64,000 nucleotides of DNA from Quercus robur (taxonomy: Eukaryota; Streptophyta; Magnoliopsida; Fagales; Fagaceae), in contig NC_065542.1 in assembly GCF_932294415.1 (NCBI RefSeq), positions 1,009,501 through 1,073,500 on the forward strand, in the 5' to 3' direction. Shown here one piece after another: positions 12,418 to 22,229 of the stretch; the stretch's first letter is position 1; each line of letters starts with the position of its first letter. The position numbers and the translations under genes are program-made. Below the pieces are notes generated by a model. It made no database searches. It had not been told where the DNA came from and saw nothing but the letters and a program-made list of their open reading frames with translations.

Positions 12418-12418
<1 letters not shown>

Positions 12419-12985
12419 TTTAAAATCTAATTGGATCTAGACTCTTCGGTTTTTGTACCAAATAATTCACCTGCTACAAAACTTAAAATATTAGATGGGA
12501 TACATGGCGCAAAATTCAACTCCAAATTAAAATTCAATTTAAAATCTAATTGATTTTAGACTCTTTGATTTTTGCACCTAATAATTCACTTGACACGCAA
12601 ATTTAAAAATTAGATGAGATACGTGGCACAAAATTAGACTCCAATTCAGAATTTAATTAAATTTTCTCTCAGTTTTGGCTATATATATATATGTATGTAT
12701 AGCTACCTACCATCACTCTATTTAAAATTACGTGTTGTTCATGAAATCATAGTCCCATATATGGCCCTTTTTTAGGAGCCACTATCTCATCACAAAAACT
12801 ATCTCATAAAAAAAAAAGGTTAGTATATTGCAATGTATTTGGAATGGTGAGTCCATCGGTATTTGGAAATCTAAGTTTTTTTTTTTTTTTTTTAAAAAAA
12901 CCTTAAATTGGACACTTAGCGCAAAATTAGACAACAATTGGAATCTAATTTAGAATCTAATTGGATTCTCTCTCAGTTTTGGCTT
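12418..12985. repeat. Diverged direct repeats of about 115 bp
   Basis: 12418-12535 and 12536-12660 share 'tttaaaatctaattg', 'gactctt.g.tttttg.acc', 'aataattcac' and 'ggcacaaaatt', so they are diverged tandem copies. A third partial copy lies at about 12900-12985, where 'ctctctcagttttggct' also matches 12664-12682. No coding content. Confidence 0.6.
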
Positions 12986-13008
12986 TAATTATATATATAA
13001 ACTGGTTA

Positions 13009-13027
13009 TTAGCCTGTGTGTTGCACG
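13009..13027 (-). repeat. Helitron-like 3' terminus, minus strand
   Basis: Read on the minus strand this is CGTGCAACACACAGGCTAA followed by T: a small GTG/CAC hairpin just inside a CTAA end. The partner 5' end was not found. Confidence 0.3.
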
Positions 13028-13607
13028 ATTTTTTTTGGTATGATCTTTTTTGGTAAATATTATGACTAGAGAACATTTTTTTGGGAAAAAAACTTCTTTC
13101 ATTTTTATGTAGTGATTTTAAAAAATAAAATGAAGGGTTTTATGATAAATTTTTTTAATTTTATGAAAATACATTTATATAAAAATAAAACTCATAAAAT
13201 GCATAAGATATATGTAAAGGTATAATTCATGACTATGCGTGAAAGTTATTGTATTTTTTTTTTAATTTCTATTAGCTAGATCACATTTCTTAAATAAACT
13301 GAACAACCACATCACCCCCATTATGCACTTAATGTTTGGAATGTTGTTAGTTAGTACATGATTGCTTGAAAAACAATATTGAGTAAAAATTATTTTAATT
13401 CTATTTAAGAAATTTTTTGTGCAATTTTCATTTTCATGTCCATTTTTTTAATCTAATAGATTTAATTTTTCACATTAGTTTAATTGAATAGTATTGTGTT
13501 TATACTTTTTTTTCTTAACTACAATTGATAATTCACAAAATGAGTAAACAACTTATCGAGTATTGAAAAAGATACAAATATGAACATTAACATGAGCATG
13601 AACATGA

Positions 13608-15600
13608 AGGGAGATTTCTATTCATTTTCTTGAAGAAAAAATGTACTTACAGAAAATTCCAAACTTTATTAGGTAAAGAAGAATCAAAGTTATAGATAGC
13701 AAAATCAATAAACCAAAAATTTTAAGAGCCTATGAGGAGTCATTACTCATTTGAAACAATCCAAAATACTCAAGGACTAAAAAAAAAAAAAAAACCATCC
13801 ACTCCACACTTCCATCGCAACTACTTTAGCTCAAGGAAAACAATATATATCTCCATATCTTTTTTATTTATTTAGAAATAATTACAATATACTACTAATC
13901 CCGCAACTTGAACATTTTTTCCTTGACTCTTGCAATTTGAACATTTTCTCCCTTCAAACCTAGACACTTTGTATATAGAGAGGTGCCAATTTAGCTACAT
14001 GGCCTTCGACATATATATCATTTAATAAATATAGAACTTCCTTTAAAAAAAAATTAATATGTTTATCATAATTAAGGGAAATCTTAATGGGTACTTCACT
14101 TGAGCATATGTGAAAAATGCATATACACACCACAAATGGTAAAGGAGAAAGAAAAAGTTGCTAATCCCTTTTAATATGGTTAATTGCTTTGCCTCAATCA
14201 GTTGCCCAAACAACATACTGCTTATTCATACCACAACCACAAATGACAATGCAGCATTAGCCATGTGTAATTGTTAATCTGAAGGTACAAATTTCTTTAA
14301 TAGCTCTACCTTCGTTTCTTTTGGCTAATATGTCTTTATTGAATCAAAATCAAACCACAAAAATCATATAAAAATCACCAAATTAGATTTTAAAATTATA
14401 ATTAAAATTTTAAAAGAAATCTAGGTACAATTGCACAAAAATTCCATGTAACTAAGTCACACTTAGGAATATTGGACCCTTTTTTCCTTTTTTATAAATA
14501 GGGGGGGTCCCAATGGGATGAGGGGGCTAACAATTTTCTCTCCAAAACATTTATTGTAGGAATATAAAAGTTTCCATTGTATACTTTTCATGATTAAAGA
14601 ATATGACTTGCCAACTAATCAAACTAGAGTTTTTAGTACCTATAGCAATTTCACAACATCAAGAACAAACCCCAATGTATACATTGTCCAATTCCATAAT
14701 CTCCTATTACATCAAAAGAGTGTTTAATGTTTCTCACAAAGTATTGAATAGTAAAGCTTTTGGGCCATAGTCACAATTACAACTCTCAATAATGTTAGAC
14801 TTGGATGACACCTATCAACAACGTATAATTATGAGATGCAGAAAAAATTTGGAGTGTACACAACGTTTAGTGTGGATGGGAAGAAATTTCATCATATTCC
14901 AATTGGTTAGGTTTGTAAGGGACCCATTCCAATTTAATGATCCCGGAATTTTGTATACAAGTAATAATCAAGAAAACTTCTGCCTAAAATAAGTTGGACT
15001 TTTGGCAAGAGAGAAAATTGATATCTAGAAAAATCAAGCTAAGGCCGACCAAAATGGACCATATTCTTAATTTCTTATCTCTATTTGTTACATGTACAAG
15101 ACTTACAATCAATGGTTGGCGTATAAAAGTTGAACATCTTATCTAAAGTCCATTCTCGGAAAGCTTGAGAAAAAATTCATTTAAACCAACAAATTATATA
15201 AATTATAAAGGAATCAAAGAAAAATTGTCAAAAATAATGAAAATTTAATTTGTACTTAAATTCTTATAAGGATGAACACAATAGCAATATCCTTTTTTTT
15301 TTTTTTTAATAAAGATTAAAAAACATATGCTTATTTTGTACGTATGATAAAGTCCTATCACAAAGTTTTTTGAGACTCATGTTGATTAGTGATTAGAAGT
15401 TATAAAGGAATAGTCATCAATAATCATCAAATATCACAAAATTATCTGTGCATCGCATAGACAACTTACTAATTATCAATAATTTAACACCTTATCACAT
15501 TCTAATATTGTGATGGTCAAAGTTTGTTTAAAAGAAGAATAAAGTTATTATAAAAAAAAAAAAAAAAGATAAAAGAAAAAGAATAAAGTCATGAACAGAA
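13608..15600. repeat. Copy A of a 2-kb tandem duplication (noncoding)
   Basis: Starts 'gggagatttctattc' and ends near 'gaataaagtcatgaacagaac'. It is almost identical over most of its length to 15616-17955. It holds A/T runs, a G-run before 'tcccaatgggatgaggggg' (14505-14527) and, at 15447-15472, a hairpin followed by CTAA that looks like a Helitron 3' end. The longest open stretch (14792-14992) has no family resemblance and I do not call it a gene. Confidence 0.8.
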
Positions 15601-15615
15601 CATATGAATGAATAA

Positions 15616-17955
15616 AGGGAGATTTCTATTCATTTTCTTGAAGAAAAAATGTACTTACAAAAAATTCCAAACTTTATTAGGTAAAGAAGAATCAAAGTTA
15701 TAGATAGCAAAATCAATAAACCAAAAATTTTAAGAGCCTATGAGGAGCCATTACTCATTTGAAACAATCCAAAATACTCAAGGACTAAAAAAAAAAAAAA
15801 CCATCCACTCCACACTTCCATCACAACTACTTTAGCTCAAGGAAAACAATATATATCTCCATATCTTTTTTATTTATTTAGAAATAATTATAATATACTA
15901 CTAATCCCGCAACTTGAACATTTTTTCCCTGACTCCTACAATTTGAAACTCTTCTCCCTTCAAACCCACACACTTTGTATACAGGGAGGTGCCAATTCAG
16001 CTACATGGCCTTCGACACATATATCATTTAATAAACATAGAACTTCCTTTAAAAAAAAATTAATAAGTTTATCATAATTAAGGGAAATCTTAATGGGTAC
16101 TTCACTTGAGCATATGTGAAAAATGCATATACATACCACAAATGGTAAAGGAGAAAGAAAAAGTTGCTAATCCATTTTAATATGGTTAATTGCTTTGCCT
16201 CAATCAGTCGCCCAAACAACATACCGCTTATTCATACCACAACCACAAATAACAATGCAGCATTAGCCATCTATAATTGCTAATCTGAAGGTTCAAATTT
16301 CTTTAATAGCTCTACCTTCGTTTCTTTTGGCTAATATGTCCTTATTGAATCAAAATCAAACCACAAAAATCATATAAAAATCACCATAGAACTTCCTTTA
16401 AAAAAAAATTAATAAGTTTATCATAATTAAGGGAAATCTTAATGGGTACTTCACTTGAGCATATGTGAAAAATGCATATACATACCACAAATGGTAAAGG
16501 AGAAAGAAAAAGTTGCTAATCCATTTTAATATGGTCAATTGCTTTGCCTCAATCAGTCGCCCAAACAACATACCGCTTATTCATACCACAACCACAAATG
16601 ACAATGCAGCATTAGCCATCTATAATTGCTAATCTGAAGGTACAAATTTCTTTAATAGCTCTACCTTCGTTTCTTTTGGCTAATATGTCCTTATTGAATC
16701 AAAATCAAACCACAAAAATCATATAAAAATCACCAAATTAGATTTTAAAATTATAATTAAATTTTTAAAAGAAATCTAGGCATAATTGCACAAAAATTCC
16801 ATGTAACTAAGTCACACTTAGGAATATTGGACCCTTTTTTCCTTTTTATAAATAGGGGGGGGGGGTCCCAATGGGATGAGGGGGCTAACAATTTTCTCTC
16901 CTAAACATTTATTGTACGAATATAAAAGTTTTCCATTGTATACTTTTCATGATTAAGGAACATGACTTGTCAACTAATCAAACTAGAGTTTTTAGTACCT
17001 ATAGCAATTTCACAACATCAAGAACAAACCCAGTGTATACATTGTTAAATTCCATAATCTTATGTTACATCAAATGAGTGTTTAATGTTTCTCACAAAGT
17101 ATTGAATAGTAAAGCTTTTAGGCCATAGTCTCAATTACAACTCTCAATAATGTTGGACTTGAATGACACCTATCAACGACGTATAATTATGAGATGCAGA
17201 AAAAATTTGGAGTGTACACAATGTTTAGTGTGAATGGGAAGAAATTTCTCCAATTGGTTATGTTTGTAAGGGACCCATTCCAATTTAATGATCCTGGAAT
17301 TTTGTATACAAGTAATAATCAAGGAAACTTCCACCTAAAATAAGGTGGACTTTTGGCAAGAGAGAAAATTAATATCTAGACAAATCAAGCTAAGGCCGAC
17401 CAAAATGGACCATATTCTTAATTTCTTATCACTATTTGTTACATGTACAAGACTTACAATCAATGGTTGGTGTATAAAAGTTGAACATCTTATCTAAAGT
17501 CTATCCTCGGAAAGCTTGAGAAAAAATTCATTTAAACCAACACAATATATAAATTATAAAGGAATCAAAGAAAAATTGTCAAAAATAATGAAAATTTAAT
17601 CTATGCTTAAATTCTTAAAAGGATGAACACAATAGCAATATCTTTTTTTTTTAAATAAAGATTAAAAAATATATGCTTATTTTGTACATATGATAAAGTC
17701 TTATCACAAAGTTTTTTGAGACTCATGTTGATTAGTGATTAGGAGTTATGAAGGAATAATTATCAATAATCATCAAATATCACAAAATTATTCGTGCATT
17801 GCACATGCAACTTACTAGTTATCAATAATTTAACACCTTATCACATTTTAATATTGTGATGGTCAAAGTTTGTTTAAAAGAAGAATAAAGTTATTATAAA
17901 ATTAAAAAAAAAAAAAAAAGAAGAAGAAGAAGAATAAAGTTATGAACAGAACAAA
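15616..17955. repeat. Copy B of the 2-kb tandem duplication, with an extra internal duplication
   Basis: Matches copy A base for base over long stretches with scattered differences. It is longer because of an internal 349-bp tandem duplication. Its Helitron-like end (GTGCATTGCAC hairpin, then CTAG at 17815-17818 and T) corresponds to the one in copy A. Homology continues past that end, so the duplication is segmental and not two separate insertions. Confidence 0.8.
16036..16733. repeat. 349-bp exact-length tandem duplication within copy B
   Basis: 16036-16384 and 16385-16733 both begin 'catagaacttccttt' and end 'catataaaaatcac'. The two halves are nearly identical, more alike than either is to copy A, so this is the youngest duplication step here. 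Confidence 0.85.
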
Positions 17956-18379
17956 AAATTACAAGAATAATATTTCTAAATTTTTTTTCTTCTAATTAAT
18001 AAACTTATATAGTAGTAAAATTTATAATGGTGTGACAAAATTCAATTGGCATATATATTTTAAATTTAGATACAATTTATTTTGCTAAAAATTAAAAATT
18101 ACAAATATTGTAATAAAATAATTTTTAAATATACAAATAGTACCGTAAAATCCATTTTAATATTTTTTTCTAAATAAAGTATTTATAAATCTCATAAATA
18201 GTGCATAAACAATACATGAAAAGTGTTAACAATGCACTCTGTGGAGAAAGTCTGAAACGTGTGAACAGTATACAGGTGAAAAGGTCAAACTTTATGGCTA
18301 AAAAAAATAAAAAAAATAAAAACCTGAAAACGCAAACCCAGTGGACTTGGACGCACAAACCCCAAACACTCACTACAAA
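17956..18379. other. AT-rich spacer with a decayed MITE
   Basis: 18115-18370 carries words typical of the MITE seen at 61.2-61.6 kb and 63.2-63.5 kb ('aatttttaaatatacaaatagtaccg', 'atagtgcataaacaatac', 'gaacagtat'). No gene. Confidence 0.4.
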
Positions 18380-18530
18380 TTTAAGATATGCTTTGCAAGG
18401 GCTTCCTCGTGATTTCTCACTGCATTGCTAGGATGGTTCCTCGGTGGCAGAGGCGAGGACAGGGATTCCTAATTTCCAACTTTACACATACGCTGCTTTG
18501 ACTAAAGAGAATTACTTATTACAACCATGC
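18380..18530. repeat. Upstream block of the TIR genes, copy 1 of 3
   Basis: Contains 'aagatatgctttgcaagggc', 'tcctcgtgatttctcac' and 'actttacacatacgctgctt'. Related blocks lie at 21205-21330 and 21660-21790, ahead of the second TIR gene. The shared block lies 400-900 bases before the coding start, so it is likely promoter DNA copied along with the genes. Confidence 0.5.
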
Positions 18531-18915
18531 GAAATAAGCCAGATATGATTGATGTCACGACTACGACTACGACTACGCGGAGATCACTTTATTAATTATT
18601 GATGTATAAATGCCTGTCCCTCTCAAGCATTCTGTCACTTCCACACACAAACACTCCACTCATTTTTATTGCAACCAGCGTTATTTCAAAAGAAAATTTT
18701 GGAGCGTTTCAGTTTTCTCTGCAATTTCGTAAAAAATCTGTGAACTCACTTTTCAAGCCGGTATATCCATCTCCTTTTTTCTTTTCCACTTCTTGAAATT
18801 AAAATCCCACTCAAATTTGCTTTCTTCTTTCTTTAGTTATATTTTCTTTTGTGTGTTACACTCTTCAAAAAAACTATTTTAATATATTTTAATACATAGC
18901 TCTAGCATATTTCCG

Positions 18916-19440
18916 ATGGCTTTTCTGGCCATAGAAAACGCCTCCTCCTCCTCATCTGTTCCTTCTTCTTCTACTCCTGGATGCAAATACGAATACGATG
19001 TATTTCTCAGTTTCAGAGGCACCGACACCCGCAACAATTTCACAGACCATCTATACTATAGGTTGAAGCAAGAAGGGATATTCACATTTAGGGACGATGA
19101 GAGGCTCGAGCAAGGAACAAAGATTAACTCGGGGCTCCTGAGAGCAATAGATGAATCGAAAATCGCTGTTGTCGTTCTATCCAAACAATACGCTTCGTCG
19201 AGTTGGTGTTTGATCGAGCTAGCAAAGATTGTTGAGTGTATGGACAAGAAGAAACTGACAGTCCTTCCTGTGTTCCATTATGTGGATCCTAGTGATGTCA
19301 GGAATCAGAGAGGGTCTTTCGCGGAAGCTTTTGCAAAACATGAAAATCAATTCAAAGATAAGATTGATGATGTGAAGACTTGGAGAGCAGCCTTGACAGA
19401 AGTTGCCAATCTCTCTGGATGGCATCTGGAGGATGAGTAA
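18916..19440 (+). CDS. TIR-domain-only resistance protein (TX type) or truncated TNL first exon
   Basis: A 174-residue frame made almost wholly of a plant TIR domain. YDVFLSFRGTDTR is at about residues 23-35, the helix with SSSWCLIEL contains the conserved glutamate that acts in NAD+ cleavage, and LPVFHYVDPSDVR follows. In the family, TIR domains self-associate and cleave NAD+ to make immune signals read by EDS1 complexes. The frame ends WHLEDE then TAA, and that TAA overlaps a perfect donor (GATGA|GTAAGA) matching the exon 1 end of the neighbouring TNL gene. The matching intron continues to about 20275, but no NB-ARC exon follows. So this is either a working TIR-only gene made by reading through the donor, or a truncated TNL. 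The start codon is clean (TTTCCGATGGC), the frame is intact and the catalytic Glu is kept. Confidence 0.75.
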   Translation: MAFLAIENASSSSSVPSSSTPGCKYEYDVFLSFRGTDTRNNFTDHLYYRLKQEGIFTFRDDERLEQGTKINSGLLRAIDESKIAVVVLSKQYASSSWCLIELAKIVECMDKKKLTVLPVFHYVDPSDVRNQRGSFAEAFAKHENQFKDKIDDVKTWRAALTEVANLSGWHLEDE

Positions 19441-19564
19441 GAATTTCTTTTCTTTTTGAATGATGGTTTTTATTTATTTATTTATTTTTTAATTCCTGAA
19501 TTTTCTAATCGTTACTTTCTTTACTTTGCCACGACATCTTTCTTTTACTTAGCCTCCTGTATAT

Positions 19565-20082
19565 AGGGGCGGAGCTATAGCATGGCTTCCCCCCCCTCCC
19601 CCTCCCCTTTTTTAATTATTTTATATTATGTATAAATATTTACTTACTAAAATAAAAGTTGGCCTCCCAAATGTTTGAGTTAATTTAACCCAAATGTTTG
19701 AGTTAATTTAATAATGCTCTTAGAAATCAGTAGAATTTGCCAATTGGTCTAGTAATTATAGGGATAAGGTAGTTTTTATTTTTTTTAATTCAATTTCTAT
19801 ATATGTTTAATATCAAACTAAGCAGCTTTTACATAGTAGTATTGGAGTTTAAAAGAGGATAAGTTCATCTAAAAAATTATCTTACAAATATATATATTTG
19901 AAAGTTGTTAATTTTATATACAATATATTTATAAATTATGACATACTCGAGTATCAAAATATTAATGTTTATATTTGTTTATGTACGTTTACGTATATGT
20001 ATGATAGTTTATCTTGACTCAAAACTAATATATTAATATCAAAATTTGACCTCCCAAACAAAAAATCCTAGTTTCACCCCTG
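19565..20082. mobile_element. Mutator-type MITE in the TIR gene intron (518 bp)
   Basis: Ends are AGGGGCGGAGCTA on the left and, in reverse complement, CAGGGGTGAAACTAG on the right. It is flanked by a 9-base direct repeat CCTGTATAT (19556-19564 and 20083-20091), the target size of Mutator-like transposons. The same intron of the neighbouring TNL gene has a single uninterrupted copy of the target (ctcctgtatattacaaa, about 22849-22856), which is an empty site. It has no coding capacity. Confidence 0.75.
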
Positions 20083-20091
20083 CCTGTATAT

Positions 20092-20275
20092 CACAAATCT
20101 AGGAAATTATAAGCTCGAATTGGGCTTTGGTTGAACAACATCGCATGCATATATTGTTTGTACCACGTGCATAATATACACTTGTAGAGTTCCCTTTTTT
20201 TTTTTTTTACAATGAAGCTCAGATTGTATGTTTGCTGAATATTTTAATTGTCTCTAAAGTAATGTATCTAGCAAT
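20092..20275 (+). pseudogene. Remnant of TNL intron 1 after the TIR-only gene
   Basis: Matches 22850-23020 in the TNL gene ('gaaattataagctcgaatt', 'ctttggttga', 'taatgtatctagc'). Similarity stops before the acceptor and NB-ARC exon. This fixes the point where the duplicate was truncated. Confidence 0.6.
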
Positions 20276-21204
20276 TACTCAATTAGACTTGGAATATAGC
20301 TTCAGATGTGCCACACCAAACCTTGTTCACATGAAAATTATCATTAAAACAAGGCCCATGACCATGAGCGCTAGGCAATTATTACGAGGGTTGTATAGAC
20401 GAGTTAAAGTTTTCAAGGAATTTTCTTAAAATTTAAAGAACATAGTTGCATCCTATACCATAATGATTAACTATGCATGAGCTTATTGTGCATGTGAGTG
20501 CGGATTAATGTTGCATCTTGAGTCCCTCTAAAGAATAAAGAAAGATATTTGCCTCAAGTTTTTCTAGTTATCTTGCAAATTCCTTTGTTCAACCGTTAAA
20601 CACAATTTATATACATTCTCTAGCGTCCCCACATCTCACATTACAAATTTTATACAAGAAGTTGTTTATAATATTTTCACAACACTTTATAATTGTTATC
20701 TAATTTATATATATATATATTTTTTTTTCTAGAACTACATTGATAACCAAGATATGATGTTCAGGCAGATGGTAATGGTTAGGCCAAAAGCCCGACTATG
20801 TCCTGCAATTTATTTGGTCTATTTGTTATATCGGTTTTTCGTTGTAACTTATCCTCTTAGAAATTTCCAAATAATGGCATACCCCCCTTTTTTTTTTCTA
20901 TAAGCAAAATAGCAAATATTCATTAAAAAATTATTAATTGAGCAGACCAAAAACTAAAGAATAGGTTTAGAAACAATTCATTTGACCACAATGTCAAGAC
21001 TTAAGTGAAAGCACCATGTTTACATAATCACATTAAAGTTAATTTTATTTGAAGAAGAACAAAGTTTCAATATAAAAAAAGGTAGGAATTATATTTTAAA
21101 AGAGCAACAAACTCACCAACAAAACAATAATTCACAATAGTTTCACACTTTCCCTAACTAGTAACAAAATCCAGTTGGTATATTTTAGGGTAATTGTTAC
21201 TAAG
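20276..21204. other. Intergenic, no gene seen
   Basis: AT-rich sequence with T-runs. No exon, terminal repeat or known family recognised. Confidence 0.45.
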
Positions 21205-21790
21205 ATTTTAAGATATGTTTAGAAGACCTTCCTCGTCTTTTCCTACTTCATTGCTACCATAATTCTTCGTTGTTAAAAAAGAGGACACCCACTTCAACTT
21301 TACACATATGCTGCTTTGTCTCAGAAGGAAATTACATAAAACTCAAGTAGTCAAGCCCTTTCTTTTTTTAACGAGAAGATGGGAAGGGAGGGACACTTTA
21401 GCAACAGTGCTTGACTAGTTGACTTGCATTTTGCTAAGTTCACTTATAGCCTTATTTAAAATTACTTTATTTTACCATTAAAATCTTCTAAATTTCTTAG
21501 AAATTTTTTAAATCTTATGATGTTATATATTTTACATTATGTTTAATTTAAGTAGTTGTAGTAGGGAGATACCTGGAAGATGAGGCGACGTTAGTTTCTT
21601 ACCTGACTTCAGCAATGACCCAACATTACTCCACGCGGAATTTTATTCTAATAAATTTGGACTTAATAGTCTTTTTCTTACTTCATTGCTACGATGTTTC
21701 CTTCTTGATACATGCGTGGTGTGGACACGCACTGTATTTACACATACGCTGCTTTGACTCACAAGGGAAATTTACTTTAATTAAAGTCCT
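21205..21790. repeat. Upstream blocks of the TIR genes, copies 2 and 3
   Basis: 21205-21330 and 21660-21790 each contain a 'cttcattgctac' word and 'tttacacatatgctgctttg' or 'tttacacatacgctgctttg', matching 18380-18530. Two copies before one gene suggest a third, now lost, TIR gene copy or a promoter duplication. Confidence 0.5.
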
Positions 21791-22229
21791 TTTCTGCTTG
21801 AATACTCAGTTGCAGATTGAATACTCAGTGTCTCACTTTTCTGCTTTGCTTAATTCTGTTTTCCTCTCTCTTCCTCTCTCCGCACTGAATTTTCTTCCTC
21901 TCTCTCTCTTCCTATCAACCTGGTTCTACTCCTTCACAGACAACCCAAATCAACTGTGCCAACGTACTCCGATCCACCGTGGTCAACGTCAAATAGAGAG
22001 AGCTCCGATCTGTGAGCTTTGATCTCCGATCTCTGACAGAAATTTTCTCCTATCTCTGAGCACGTAATTGCAAGTAGACCGCACCAGTGCTCTGTCTGTC
22101 ACTTACAAACACTCCATCCAGTGCTCTGCTTTCTTCTTCCCCAATTTATTTTCCTTTCATGTGTTAATTCTTACTAAGTTGAATAATTTTCTTAATACAT
22201 ATCTTTAGTATATTTCCGATAGCAATTCT

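Noticed and set aside
14792-14992. 66-codon frame in copy A of the 2-kb repeat
   Set aside because: The matching region of copy B does not keep the same frame intact and there is no family resemblance.
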